Shown here: piece by piece, positions 1 to 13,700 of the stretch
How positions within the stretch are numbered: position 1 is the stretch's first letter
Layout of the letters: every line of letters begins with the position of its first letter
Assembly: GCA_024362935.1 (NCBI GenBank)
Contig: JANCRA010000025.1
Coordinates: 12,550,936-12,614,935 of the forward strand
Length of the DNA: 64,000 nt
Reading direction: 5' to 3'
Source of the DNA: Setophaga petechia
Taxonomy: Eukaryota > Chordata > Aves > Passeriformes > Parulidae
The notes under the pieces: generated by a model
The model's database searches: none
What the model was told of the DNA's origin: nothing
What the model saw: the letters and a program-made list of their open reading frames with translations, nothing else
Position numbers and translations under genes: made by a program

Positions 1-1531
1 TCTATTAAGTTTTGTCAGGCTATTCTGACATCATTCCTGATAGGTCACTGATGATGACATCAGACCACAATAACTATTTTCTGTCCTTGTTAATATTCCA
101 GTGCTGGAAATATCTGATTGTTTTCTTAACTATGTAACATTTAATTTTAAACAACTAGGAAAACATTTGAACTGGTCCTAGCTATCTTCATGTACACACA
201 CCATTCCATCCTCCTAGGAAAACTTCTTTTTTAGTTTGAGAAACCCATTCCAACATTTGGGAGGTAAACTATCACATAGAATCGCTTTAAGGGCACCAAC
301 TTATGTTTGAGACATAAAAGAGCTGGACTTCCTTATTTAGACTACAAAGTAAATCATTCAGTCTTCTCTACCAAATGAGCCAATATTGAATATGAGAAGC
401 AGGCAGCTAAAATAAGAAAAGGGATTTACAGAACTGCACTTTCAAAATGTATACCTGCTGCTGTTCCTGCAGTTTTCTCTTGCAAAGTTTGTTCTAGCTT
501 GGAAAGGCAATGTTCCTACCCCTCAGAACTGTAGAAGCATTACAGCCAGGGGCCAGTATCCTATGACACACACAGAGTTTTGAAGTTTAACCCAGTTTCC
601 TGGATTCATCCATGGACTCCTGCTGAGGTCAGTGGAAACGTGGAGGAGAGCTGCACTGCTCAGATCCTGCAGGGGAGACAAGAAGCTCTGGTAAGGTCAC
701 CTCAGATTCCTCTGTGTGCATGGCCAGAGAGGAGCAGTCTCAGCCACTGCTCCACACCACCACTGCCCCTGCACCTGTGGGTGCTGCTCTTCAGCACTTG
801 CCCCTCTCTGCATCCCAAACCAGCAGTGTTTCTGTGGAGGCTTTTGGCCTTTGCATCAGTCCTCACCACAGCATGTGTCTGTTGAGCTTTCTTGTTGGCT
901 GTTGCCCTGGTATGTGGCATTTAAACGGTGTTTACATTTTGCAGGTCATGTAAACAAGAAATATAATTTGGCTTCTTGAGCTAAAGTGCTTTTCCTTTAA
1001 GAACATGTCGTTCCCTTGCTGATGTGACATGGAAACCCAACCATTTGGATGAACTTATTTACAGGGCTTCCTTGAAAATGAGCATCAGGTGCTTAAAACA
1101 GTCCCTACCAAACTACAGTGGCTGTTGTAGTGAGCTCTTCCCCCCATGCCTTGCCCAGCACGTTCCTTTTCTTCTGCTCAGATGGTGCTGCTGTCTTGGG
1201 ATTCCTCCCAGAACACTCCTAGTTTTCTTCCCCAGCATTAGCTCCCATCCACAGCTGCTATTCATATCTAGCATGAGCTCTGCAGCCTTCCAAAAACCCC
1301 TTGCTGCTGATAAATCCCAGCAACTGGGATGTTTGTTGTTCTTGCTTTAGAGACCAAGTGAGGAGAGCTCCTCCTCCTCCTCTAAGAAAATTTGTTCAAT
1401 GGCTGCAGGTTTTTGTGGGACAGCAACATGCCTCTGGAAAGGCTTTGTTAATTTGCCATCACCACCTTGCAGTGATGTTTTCTGAGACTGAGAGCCCTCC
1501 CAGGGGCTGGCAGTGATGGGAACTCACCCTT
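1..1531. other. Downstream flank or last intron of NINJ2
   Basis: No recognisable coding exon, RNA gene or clear repeat was found. If the donor after the NINJ2 stop is used, this is the final intron. In human the neighbour on this side is B4GALNT3, but none of its exons is visible here. Confidence 0.5.
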
Positions 1532-1540
1532 TCTTACCTG
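1532..1540 (-). other. NINJ2: Splice donor 21 nt downstream of the NINJ2 stop
   Basis: Read on the minus strand the sequence is CAG|GTAAGA, a near-perfect donor, with the exon edge at 1538. If used, the 3' UTR is split and the terminal exon with the polyadenylation site lies past the left edge. At 21 nt from the stop, the junction would be too close to trigger nonsense-mediated decay. I see no AATAAA on the minus strand close below the stop, which fits a spliced 3' UTR. Use of the site is inferred. Confidence 0.6.
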
Positions 1541-1558
1541 AGTCCATTGCCCCATGAA

Positions 1559-1722
1559 TTAATAAGGTCCAAAATTCCTGCTAGGGTAGAGGCCAGTCTT
1601 CTGCACCCCAAAAGCTGTGATGAAGATGTTGAGGATGACTGTGATGAAGATGAGAGCTGTGGCAGCGTTGTTGAGTATGTTCAGGCGGGGTTGCTTTGCA
1701 ATATCATTCAGGTTCAAACGAG
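1559..1722 (-). CDS. NINJ2: NINJ2 coding exon 3 (second membrane helix and C-terminus)
   Basis: The acceptor is ctgcacag before CTCGTT, completing codon 89 as alanine. The exon encodes the polar turn, the second membrane helix ([15 protein letters not shown]) and the tail ending NFGPY, then TAA at 1561-1559. The plus strand over this exon reads as an acidic Asp/Glu-rich frame, which is only the antisense image of the hydrophobic helix. Confidence 0.96.
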
Positions 1723-4700
1723 CTGTGCAGTACAGTGCAAAAAGAGAAAGGGGTTTGCAGGCTGACTCCAAGTGCCCCAGCTCCTGCGAGCCTCCCCTGC
1801 CTGGTAAATGTTCATGGTGCCCCTGACTGAGTGCTGAGGCAGCAAAGCAGAGGGAGTAGTCACAGGAATGCTACAGGAGCCACAGCTTGCTTTAGGATGA
1901 CATAGAAAGCTGGAGCAGAGAAGAAAATCATCTTGTTTTGATTTTTTGGCAAAATTCTTTGTTTTGCCATGGAGGTGCCGTGGCCCTGCAATGGGTCAAC
2001 CCTAAATAGGGAAGGGAATGTTACTGCTGCACACTAGCCAGACACATGCCGTGGTCCCCCCAACACTGCCTGGCCATGGGACATGGTGAGGGCAGGCTGG
2101 GGGACAAGGGCAACAATGCTCTGCTTGTACTAGTTCCTCCCTAAAACCCAGATGTCACCTATGTGGTGACACAGCTTTCAGCCCTGGGCACATGAATGGG
2201 GTCAGTCCTGGCTGATGGACATTGATGCCCTCAGACAGAGCAATACCCTGGTTACCAGGGCTGTGTGGCCAATAAGCCATGCAAACAGCAGCCATGGTGT
2301 GGCCCTCTGTCCCCTCTCTCCTCCCAGCTGCCACCAGGAAAAGCTGTGGTGTGTGTGACAGGGGAAGGAACATGTCACAGATTTTCCAAAGCCTCCAATC
2401 CTCTGTCCCCATAAAAATCCATGTAGGATATTCAGGAAAATGCAGATTTTTGCAGGTTTTTAATACTGGGAATCTGTTGGAGACTGAAATAGAGCATCTC
2501 CTGTATCAGATGGAGCACTGGGCAAGCACGAGCAAACCAGTGCTGGTGTTAATGTAATATCTGTAGGCCACTGTGGGGTTGGTTAAATGTGAGGTAAATA
2601 TAGGGAATACCTCTTCTAAAATGGTTCTATTAAGTCCCAGGCAAAGTAAGATATAAAATACAGCTAAAATGTAGTGTCTGCAGGAGCTGCATGAAGGAGC
2701 ACACTACAGTAGGGGCAGCAAGAGGCCCATCTTGGCCAAATCCCCACTCTTTCCCTGGAACAGGGGGGCAGCAGAGGCAAAGTGAAGGAAGAGTTGTGCT
2801 CAGAGTTGTGCAAACGAGAAACAACCCACCCACCATTCTGAGTAACACTGCCCACCCTACCACCCACATCCAGCCCTGGATGGAGCCAGAGGGGAATGGT
2901 TTGGGGGGAGAAGCTTCTCCCTTCCACACCAGCCCCATTTACAGGGCACCCTGCCCCTGCACACACGCCTCAGTGGGCACCTTACCCGTGATGATCAGGA
3001 GAACCCCAATCAGCACCTGGAAGAAGAGGGAGATGCTGATGAGCACGATGAGGGTGGCGTAGTACTGGAAGGACGTGCCCTGCTCCAGCACAGCTTTGAG
3101 CTGGGTGACATTGGCCATGAAGAGTGCCACGTCCAGCATGCTCTCTGCCACGCTCTTCTTGGTGGCGTAGTGGTTGATGTTCATGGGCCCGTTGACCCGC
3201 AGGTGAGGATTCATGCCCTGGGGAGACAGGAGGAATCACTAAACCAACACACACACCTGTGTCCAGTGGGATGCTGTCTTCTCCCTGGGGTTTATCTAGA
3301 GAGCCTGGGACAAAGTTGCATGTTTTAAAAGTGTTGAGATTACCCAGCTTCCTCTCACAGTTACTTCATGGTATTGTGAGAGACAAACTGCTCACTTTAA
3401 AAATATTTAAAGAGGTTTATTAAACCTTAACAAAAATACAACAAAGGACTACATAAAGAAAAAGCTGCAGCACTGGGAACTGCCCCTCATGGTTACCACA
3501 TGGCTGGTTCATCTTCAACATGGGTGCTCAGTCTTTTATACCCCTGGGGTTGCATCAGCAAGCCCTGGTCCCTCCCAAAGTCTGTCAGTCAGCTCTTCTT
3601 TGCCATTTATCAGTGGATATTGCTTTCTTTAACTGGATTGGAGGTCAGGTGTTGCCATGCTGCCCCCCTAAGCACCAAGATTTTCCATTCCCACCTGCCC
3701 CATGCCAGGGACACTGTGCAGCCTTCTGTTTACCTGTCCTATACAACCCAGTCTGTCTGATGGCAACAATACAGGGGCGAAAATGGAACTATGGGGAGAA
3801 CAGAGGACATCTAAACTACAATATCATAACTGTATGTCACTAAACTTTTATTAATACACAGTAGTTATCTTTTAATTGCCAGATTATCTCATTATCCATC
3901 TATAACACACACAATACTCATCCCTTAATTGCAAGAGCCAATCATCTGATTATCCATCTAGAACAGTATTAATAAGCACAAGATATACTTGCTGTGATCA
4001 AGAGCTCAGCAAGGCTAGAAAATAAAAGGGTATATTTGTGGAAAACAAGCTTGTCCAGAGTTACAATAATGTGGATTATCCCAAAGCCAGAGATTTTGCA
4101 AGGAATATTAAATTCTCTTCCTTCAGGACATAGACAAGACTCAAACTTTTAGGGGATTAGAGACAGATCTTCTCTTTGGGTTGGGTGTTGTGTTAACCAA
4201 TGATCAAGGCTGAAGATCATTGGTGAACAAGGCAAGAGTGGCTTTCTTTGATTTGGGAAAGCAGGAACAAAGCCAGTGATCCTGGGAGAGCAGTGTATGT
4301 GGGGGGTGTGTGATGCTGAAATTGGGGTGAATTTTGGAAGGGGGTTGTGGCCCTGGTCTAGTGGTCACCCTGATGTGACAAAGACATGTATGAACACGTG
4401 AGTGGGAAAGGCTGTGTCTGTTTTGAACTATTGGTGAACTGTGATCCCTAACAAGGGGCTCGCTTGGCATAGGAAAGGGCTTTTGGTTTGGTTTTTAAAA
4501 TGATAGCTCAAAGCATGTAGTTCTTACAGTTTCTGACAGTGACATTCCTGAGGTTACTTGGCTCCATTGCAAAACCTATATTTCTTGGTGTGGAAGGTGA
4601 GAGATACAGGAAGGAAGTAAAAGTAGAAGTCTAAAGAACTGGTAAAAACTCCAAGGCTGTGTGTAGGTGTTTGAGACTTATATATTACAGTGTGGTGTCA

Positions 4701-7700
4701 GGGGCAGAATGGAGGCATCTTGAGGAAAGGAGGCCAGCAAAAGGTCATGTTCTGTGAACACATTTTAAAAACCTGTCTTGAGGGACTGCTCCCCCTTAGA
4801 TGGCTTAAAAACATGTGATCCCGTTGGAACAGAGAGGAACTAATACCAAATTGTGCAGGGTTGGTGATTTGATCCCTCTCATGTGCTGTTTTCCTTATTC
4901 CTGAAGAATCAGCCCCCCTCCTTGCAGCATCACAAGGCTGAGCATTGACAGTTTATCTCTGTGTAACGATGAGTTAAGGGGTTGAGAACAAGGGAGCTGT
5001 ACAAACAGGGCAGAACTGCTGGTAAATGAGTGACTGGTACCAGGAGGCTGAGACATCTGTTTCTGGCTGCTTACGTGGAGGAAAATAAAGCAAGTCAGGA
5101 GCTTTTGTTGAATAAAAACACATCCTTCTTTTGAGCTGCCTCTATGTCCCTTTACCTGGAGTGTGAAATGGGGCAGAGTTGCAACATCCTGAGCTCTGTG
5201 TCCCAGATGATCAGGCAATAAAAATACACAGCTTTGACATGGGCTTCTCTCACAGAGATGAGTGTGAGGGCATGTTCCCATCTGGGACATGAAAACACAG
5301 GCAGGTGCTTCTCTCCCACATGGAGCAACTGGGACTGGAAAACCCTCACAATGGAAAAGGTGTGACTCCAGATTCAAGGTTCTGTCAGTCTAGGCAGATC
5401 CAGAAGGATCTGCAAAAGGACAATGGATGATGGAAGTTGGACACTAAACTTGAATCTGGGTAGCTGAAGGTTTGTGATGGGCAGCCCCCAAATACCCTCC
5501 TGGCTACAGCCTCCTCTCAGGCAGTTGCAGAGAGCTTTAAGGTCCCTCCTGAGCCTCCTCTTCTCCAGGCTGAGCAGCCCCAGCTCCCTCAGCCACTCAT
5601 CAGATTTGTGCTCTAGTCCCTTCACCAGTTTCATGGCCCATCTCTAGACACACTCGAGCCTGTGGCACATGGCTCCTTAAGATGCAGAGAAAAGTTACAG
5701 AGATCCAGAGTTTTTTGTGGATTTGGCCCTCAGTGCTCCATCTAGTCCAGCAGCTAAGAATGGAAGCCTGATGTCTCAAATAAGGAGAGGCTTAGACAGA
5801 CCAGGAGTGTTCAGAGACCTCACATTTGGGTTAATGCTGGAGGAGGGATTTGCTTGGGATGCTGGTGCCATAACTGTCACCCATGAACCTCTGTTTGTGG
5901 GGTGTGAATGCATGGCTGGGACACTTCTTTTGAGCTGCCAGAATGCACACAAAGCTTTCCAAACCTCATTTCTGCTTTTGCTTTCTTTAAAGTTCAGTCC
6001 TAGAAATTCCTGCAGCTCAGGAGCTGATTCACAAGCAACTTGAGTTCCCCTGTAGGAGGATTGCCCAGGCAGCTGTGGGAGGTTATGAGGAATCACTGAG
6101 GAGATTCAGTGATTCCCTTCTGGCAAACAGAGCCCTAAGTGGAGTCTCAGGACATACCTGAAGCTCACCAAAGTGATTTATGCCACCAGGTTAGAGCTGG
6201 TGACTTTCTAGTCACTTTGAAAGGATTCCCCTTGGGAAATTGGGAATCCTTTTCTTCTCTGTAATGTATCAAAGAGCTGGATCTGGCAGTCACACACCAA
6301 GCCCATTTTGAAAGCCTGGCTGCAGAGCCAGCACATCTGCTGGAAACAGCACTTTTGTCCCCAGAGGGGGCTCTGTCTCTATTGCCCACTTACTGAGAGT
6401 GGGGAAATTAGGACCTGAACAATTCCATCCCAATCACACAACAGTGCTGGATGAAGGTGTTGGAGCTGCTTTCCTGTGTCACATTTCTGGATGTTTTACC
6501 TTTCCCTATGAGGCAGCCTCTCTCCCTGCAAGGACCCTGCTGGCTTCAGTCTGACCCCAGGAAAATCCCCTTTCCTTTTTCTCTTGTGTAAACAGATCCC
6601 CTCAGGGGCTGAGTGAGGCACCCATCTGTGTTTTCTAAGTCAAAGGCTTAATTCTTATTCAAAAGTGTGCACACACACACATACAGATATTTAACTCCCA
6701 CTTCTATATTTATTTTTAATTTTTGTAGGATTTCTTATGGAAAGAAGGATCAATATAATGCAAGAAAAGGAATGGATTTTTTTTAAAATTTCTTTTTCAA
6801 CTTTTCCTCTGATTTTGCTGCAGGAAGCTCTCAGGTCCCAGGCCTGTTAAATCAGATTCTAGAACCAGAAGGCATGCTGAGCTTCACAGCTCACTGAAAC
6901 TACCTGAAAAATTGCCACTAAAATTAGTTTCCAAGGGAAATTCTTTGGGGTTTTCATGCTTTTATTTTTACAAGAAATAGCTACTCTCCTCTGTAAACTT
7001 TTGGAGGAGCTTCATCTAAATATTTCTTTCAAAGCTGGCAGATTTTGGGTCAAGGGGAGCACAAACCTTTTTGAAAATTTCTACAAAATCCACAGTTTAC
7101 TTGTCACATTTTTCAGATTAGGGGGAAAATGAATTAGAGAGCAGATCTTACTGCAAATCTCTGTGTACTTTGTGGGGTTTGTGACCCTATCCCCAGGGCA
7201 GAACAGCCTGAAAGAGGCAGTGGAACAGCATGAGGCTCCCAAGCAGAAGAATGATAATCTTTATGGAAGCACTCTGTCAGAGGCTGATATCTGAGTAGGA
7301 GCTGTATTGTTGGCCGTTCCTTCCAAGGGAAATGCTGGAGGATGCCAAAGAAAACAGACACAAATGGAGAGGGGTGAGCACAGAGGGGATCCCAGCCATG
7401 AGCAGCCAGCCACACACAGCATCAGGCACCAGGGAAACCCAGGCAATGTTTCCCCAGCATTGGCCAGTCAGCAGCTCTAGAAATACTCTGTGAGCAGTGG
7501 CTGGTGGAGGTGAAAGCACTCTGACAGTCACCACCATCACCTTGCAGAGCAGGAGAGGAGCACAGTCTCCTTTCTGTGGGAAGAAAGCAGAGGGATTAAA
7601 GCCTGGCCCTCAATCAATGCTTCTGATTCTAAGTGCACACTTAATAGCTACCCTCCTTCACTCCCTGCAGCTCCTGACCACTTCACCTGGGATGAAGGGA

Positions 7701-10700
7701 GCAAATTTTTATGTTTTTAGCCCACATGCCCAGGCACAGAGAGCAGCAGCACTGGGAAGAGCAAGGATTACCACATGCCTGCTCCCCTGGTGGACTGGGA
7801 TTCCCTTGCAGAGTTTTGTGTGACAGCTCATGGCTCTGTGCACAGCCACAAGTGTGCAAGAGCAGAGACACCCAAGGTAACTACATTGTGAACTTGGTGA
7901 GGCAAAGGCTGCTTTTCTCCAGTTTGGCACAACAGCAAGTATCCTGGCTGGTTTCCATGAACAGAAGTAATAGTAAACCTCATTGTGGACACTGCAGGCA
8001 GAAGGAAAATTGAGTGTTCAGGGCCAGTCCTCCCTCCTCAGCCTCTGTGGAGGCTCTTGGCTAGTCCAGTTGTGCTTAGGGATTTTTTCATTTTAATATA
8101 GCCATCTGTTCTGCTCACCAGGGGTCCTGTTGGGAGCCAAGCTTTGTGTTGCCTTCAGTTCACATTGTGTAAATTCCAGAAAATAAATCAGAGGTGCTTT
8201 CTTAGTGTCTCTCCCCATGTATCAGACTGGTCCTGATGGAGATCTGTCTCTGAGGTGTCCTTACACGTCTGTGACAGGTCACTGCTGGGTTTAACAGAGA
8301 ACCCATTGACACTATGAGAGTTCTACAGGCAAAAAGTGACTTCCAGGAGCTGGGAGCCATTCCCCTTCAGAAGTGAAAACCTAAGCAGGTGGCAGGCACA
8401 GATTCCATGGATTCCATGGAATTGCTCATGTTCTGTGGTCTACCAAACTTTCCATTAACTTTGTCTGCCTCCTGTGTTTCATCTCATACCTGCAAGTGAA
8501 CCTGCTGAGGTCTCTTGGGCAGAGATGTCACACATTGTGTTTTTTGTTGACAGAGCGACAAAACTATTTTTTGTTTCTTTAAAAAAGAAATAAGCTTAGA
8601 AGTTTGGGTTTTTTTATTTTATTCTGTAAGCTTAAAGGACTTTAAACTTAAGGATAGCTAATTGGACAGAAGCGAAAAAGTTTCATTTGAGCAATTAACT
8701 AGAAAAGGACGTGAACAAAGAAACTGTTTTTATAAGGTGTTTTACTAAGATCAAAAATGTCTAGCACCTAGCTCAGTTTTTCTGTTTGTTATTTTGCCTT
8801 TTATTAAACCTTTTTTTTCCCCAACACTGCAACAGAAGCCATCCTGCTAATTTTTATGCCTCCAAGAGTAGTTAAGCTCTCTTAAGTGTGTTATGAGCCT
8901 CCAAGACCTTATTAGCCCTGGGCTGGCACCGCTCTCTGTGCCCCTGCCCTGGGCTGGCACAGCTCTCCGTGCCCTTGCCCTGGGCTGACACAGCTCTCCG
9001 TGCCCCTGCCCTGGCCTGGCACAGCTCTCCGTGCCCCTGCCCTGGCCTAGCACAGCTCTCCGTGCCCCTGCCCTGGCCTAGCACAGCTCTCCGTGCCCCT
9101 GCCCTGGGCTGGCACAGCTCTCCGTGCCCCTGCCCTGGGCTGGCACAGCTCTCTGTGCCCCTGCCCTGGGCTGGCACCGCTCTCAGCTCTCTCCGTGCCC
9201 CTGCCCAGGGCTGGCACCGCTCTCAGCTCTCTCCATGCCCAGCTGCAGCCTGCAGAGCCCTGCTTGCCGCATGGGGTGTGCATGCTCTGCTCCTCGTCTC
9301 TGCCTCTCCGTGCTCCTCCTCAGCCTCATTCATCCCGCAGACCCTCTCTGCCCGTCTGCATGTTCAGTTCAGCTCCTCCTCTTCTCCTTTATTCTCTGCT
9401 TTTCCATTCCTTTCTCGCCCTGTGCCTTTTACCTTGTCTGTGTTTCACCTTTTTTCCTGCTCTCGAGCCCTTCGGCTCCATTCACCTCCTCCCTGGGTTG
9501 CTCTCCCCACTCCTCTCCCTCCTTGGCACTCTCTGCTGCTGTCTGGCAAGTTTCTTGAGTCTGTTCACTCTGACGCCACTCAAGGCTTCCTATGCTACAG
9601 GGCAGCATAAATTATGTATCACTCAAAGAGCTGCCTTACCAAATCTATATTAAACTCCCTTGTTAAGTATATTTATGAAACTGAATTGAAGGGATCCAGG
9701 AATCGACTGGCAGGCTGCAGGGCTGAGCTGGAATACAAGATAATTTTTATTTTCCAGTAGCTGGGATGAGGACAAGGTGGGAAGGGTGGTGGCAGTGCTG
9801 GAGGAGCCTCCATCCATAGATTAGGAGCAGTTTGTGAGTTTGGGGCTCAAGAATTGAGCCAATTGTTTGGCACCAGCAATAACAATGTGCTGATGCATGA
9901 TCTCTGATTGTTGAACAGAAGCAATTGGGTGTGTATGTGTATGGGGGGGACAGCTCTTTGAATATATGGAATTGGGAGTGCACTCAAAAGGATTAGTGGG
10001 AACAATTATTTCCAAAGTCAGGATATAAAAGCTGGAGCCTATTCAAGTTACTAGTGTTTTATCCCAGTGTTTTTGGGGAGAAAAAAAAGAAAGAGGGCAG
10101 GGGAAGACTAAAAACAGCTTTAGAAGAAAACATTCAAAGTAGGTTAGCAGAGAAAATGAGTTTATAAAAAATGGAAGAGCAGCTGGGAGGCACAACAGTA
10201 ACTACTGCATTGTGCTTACAAAGCTAAACACGTTAAGATGAATAAATCCCTAAGCTGGATGGCTTATGGCCCAAAATGTTAAGAAAAGCTGGGTCTGATT
10301 GCAGGCTGCAGCCAGTTCCAAAGAGCAAATGTGTTTATATAAATCATTTTAATTCAAAACATTCATAAAGCAAGGTCCTAAAACTGAACTCCTTCCAAGT
10401 CTAAGCATGTTTGTATCCAATGTTGAGGGGTCAGGTTGATTTCTAAAACTGAGAGAACACAGTAACAGCTGTACTGGATCAGACCAGAGGTCCAGTTCCC
10501 CTCTGACTGTGGTTTGTAGCAGATGTTTGAGGAGGGGAAAAGAAAAATTTCAGAATGGGACAAGCATATAGCAGTGGTCCCTTGTGACCTGTAAGTCTGT
10601 AGTTAGGACTGCTCCAGCCCTGGCCTGATGTTGCTTTTCATGTGAGGTAGCCCAAGGTTAATTTGCCATTTGCCAGGTGGCTCAGGGCATCCTGGATTTT

Positions 10701-13700
10701 AGTTTTCCCTGTCTGCAAATGAACAGGAATCCTCATATGGATGATGTGTGGGGTGAGAGTGATGGGCAAGATCTGGAGAAGTGCAATATGTTCCTGTGTT
10801 GTGAGCATGATCCACCTGGGCTGAATTCATCAGGCAGGGAAGCCCCTGAAGCTGATGAAATCAGATAGGTGATTTTTTCATCTCCAGCATTTCCCAGGTA
10901 AACCTCACTCCAAGGCACCAGAGCTCAGGTTCATCTGCACCTTTTGAGTTTTCCATGCCCCTGGCCACCCTCTGAGTGCTCCCCACAGAAAGGAAGCTGT
11001 GTGAGTCCAGGTGGAGAGAGGGAAGAGCATGGCTGAGGGTTTTGACAGAGCTGACATCCATGAGCAGTGGGATTGGGGGTTCTGGTCTCTCACATGCACG
11101 TGCCACACACACCATGGACATGGACACATGGACATGGACACATGAACCCCACAGGCCATGGACACCTGTCACACAGAACTGTCTCATCTCCTTCTCAGGC
11201 ATTCTCAAATGGGGACTAAAAAGAGAGAGTTCATCTGTGCAAGACAGCTCTTGGACATGTCAGTGGTAGCTGTGAAAGGCTCTGCCAGTCTGGTGGGAAA
11301 CCTTTATAGGGTCAGAGTTACAAAGCAATGGAAATTGTGGGGACATAGAATGTCAGAGAATAGAGATGGTGCAGAAGGCAATCTCACCCCTGAGGAGCTG
11401 CAGCTGTACTAATCACCAAGGATTGGGAACAGGCCTGCCCTTAACAGGCCACAGCTGTGTCCCATAAGGATGAGTGCTATAAAAGAGTGGGTTAGCTGGT
11501 AGAGAAGAGTTGGAGTTTGTTGGCTGTGCTGTGGAGAGGAAGGAGTTGGTGCTGCAAGGAGCTGCCCATGAGACCTCACCAAAAAGGTATGGAAGTTCTG
11601 CAATAAGGTGATAACAGAATATTATTCAGTAAAATGCCTTAGAGGCCTTGAGGTGTTCTTTTCTAAGCAGCAGAGGTTGAGATTTTGTCCCTCTACACCT
11701 GTAAGCAGGTTAAGTGGTCAGTACCATAGCTCTTTGCTCCTCTCAGCTCTCAGGAAGAATTGCCACTGCAGTTCAGGTCAAGAAGGAATTGCCACAGTTG
11801 CAGAGGCAGGGGATGTGTCCCACAAGGAGGGGACGCTTCTATTTTCAGAGTCAAGTGGCACCCAGACTCCTCATCACATCATGGGTGTCCTGGTCTGAAA
11901 GGCAGAGCACTTGGGTAGGAGCACACAGGCAGCCTGCAGCAGAAGTAACCCAGAATCTGATCCAGTTTTCTGGCAGATGCAGCATTGCCTCCCTTCTGCA
12001 GCTTCCTGAGTCCTTGCTCGCTGTTGGAACTGAAAAACCTCACTCTGCCTCCTCCTTTCCAATTTTCCTCTCCCATTGGTGCATTCAGTGTCTTTTGTTT
12101 GTGGGGACACAGACATTGTTTTGGGGGTGATTGTGCGCAGGAAATGTTCAGGTTTCTCTGCAGTCTTGCTGCTCTTGATTGAAGTTACATGACTCTGGAC
12201 CTTTGTGCCAGAACCTGTATTTTTGGTCATATGAGATAGAAACCTGAAGCAGACAAAACCATGAGATGGAATTGCCTCCCATCAAAAGGCACACACACTC
12301 AAAAAAAAAAAAAGGCTTCTAGTTTGTAAAATGTGAGACTAGACTACTAAGCTTTTAAAAAAATTGTGTGTGGGGAGGAATAATTTAATTAGATAAGTGG
12401 TTGGATGAGGCATATTAGCTGTTAACTGGGTCACCAAGGGAGCCCCTCTTATGTTTAGCACGAAAGAAAAATGCAGCACAAAATGCACTCAAACTCTTGG
12501 ATACAGAAGGAAAATCTGAAATCAGCAGATCAGTGCTGTGTTTCTTTATAAGGGTTTAATAATTTGGAGGCTGGGCCAAGGCCCTGCCTTAGGATGCAGT
12601 ACAGTAAAGCTCCTGGGGGAGGTTTAAGGTGGTTCTGGAATGGAAGGTTTTCCCTGGTGATTAACAATATTAAGTTTGGCTTCCGATTGTTTTCCTGGAG
12701 TTCTTTCAAGGGTGGGGCCATTCTGTTGTTTGGGTTTATAGCTTGCTATATTGACAGGATTAATAGGATGAGATTATTTATGCTTTTTCTTCTCATTCTC
12801 CAGTCCAGCTTGGTGGTGCTGTAAGAGTTAGGCATGCTAAGTTCAGGGCAGTGATTTAAAGGGTTATAAAAATGGTCATTGGTGTATCAGTACTTTAAAC
12901 ATGAATTGTGAGTTGCTGTTGGGCAGAGATCAGAAGTGAAACAGCTGGTGGGCAGTGTTATCTCCCACTTTGGAAAAATGGTTCTGGGGCTCCCCTGTTT
13001 GACTTCCACTGAGTTCAGTGGAAGTTAAACAATTAAAACATTTATCTTTGTCCATCTCAGCCTAAGTTCAGCAATGATAAATTAACTTATACTCAAAAAG
13101 TGTGGCCCTGAAAGCATTATCATTAAGATATTTTATTATCCTGTGCCTCTGCTAATATAGTAACAATTTTTTTCCATATAACTATGACTAAAAAGGGTTA
13201 TATGCCTTCTAGACAGGCATTCTAGGTTAGGAGATATTGCAAAAGTGCATTGAATAATTTGGAAACTTCTCTGAGCAGCTGCACAGCAGGGATTGAAATC
13301 TAAGGGCAAAGAGTTCAGAAACCATAATTCTTTGGTCTTCAAAGATGCTAATGTAACTCATTCAAGAGAGTGCTGGAAGTATCCATACAGTAAAAGAAAT
13401 GCAGCAACTGTAGAGCTCTCTCATTCTCCTTCTATTAACTTTATCAAATCTTAATTTTATGCTTTTGTATTGCATTTTAAATAATACACAAGACCCTGGA
13501 ATAAGCCAAGACTGAAAGGTAACAGTTAATGTTGCTTACAACAAAGCTTGGGAGGGGAACTGTAAAAAGAGTTACTTCAGAAGTTTGCATGAGATCTGCT
13601 TTAGAAGTCAGGCATGTAAAACTGGCCCTTATTAAATGTGATATATTTTAAAATGGTTGCTGTATCCCTATATTGTGTTCTTTTGAATATTGGATATAAA

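Noticed and set aside
1547..1765. Acidic 72-codon plus-strand frame rich in Asp and Glu
   Set aside because: It is the antisense image of the hydrophobic second membrane helix of NINJ2 exon 3.
2982..3254. 90-codon minus-strand frame rich in His and Pro over exon 2
   Set aside because: It is a shifted-frame shadow of NINJ2 exon 2 and shows no ninjurin similarity.
5374..5634. 86-codon ORF on the minus strand as a host gene
   Set aside because: Its N-terminal half is the end of CR1 ORF2; it is a truncated LINE remnant.
8847..9653. Several long ORFs on both strands (up to 213 codons)
   Set aside because: All arise from the 31-bp minisatellite, whose unit length keeps several frames open at once; the proteins are periodic and composition-driven.
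11489..11520. tRNA-like A-box in GGGTTAGCTGGTAGAG
   Set aside because: No matching B-box or cloverleaf was visible nearby; it is probably chance.
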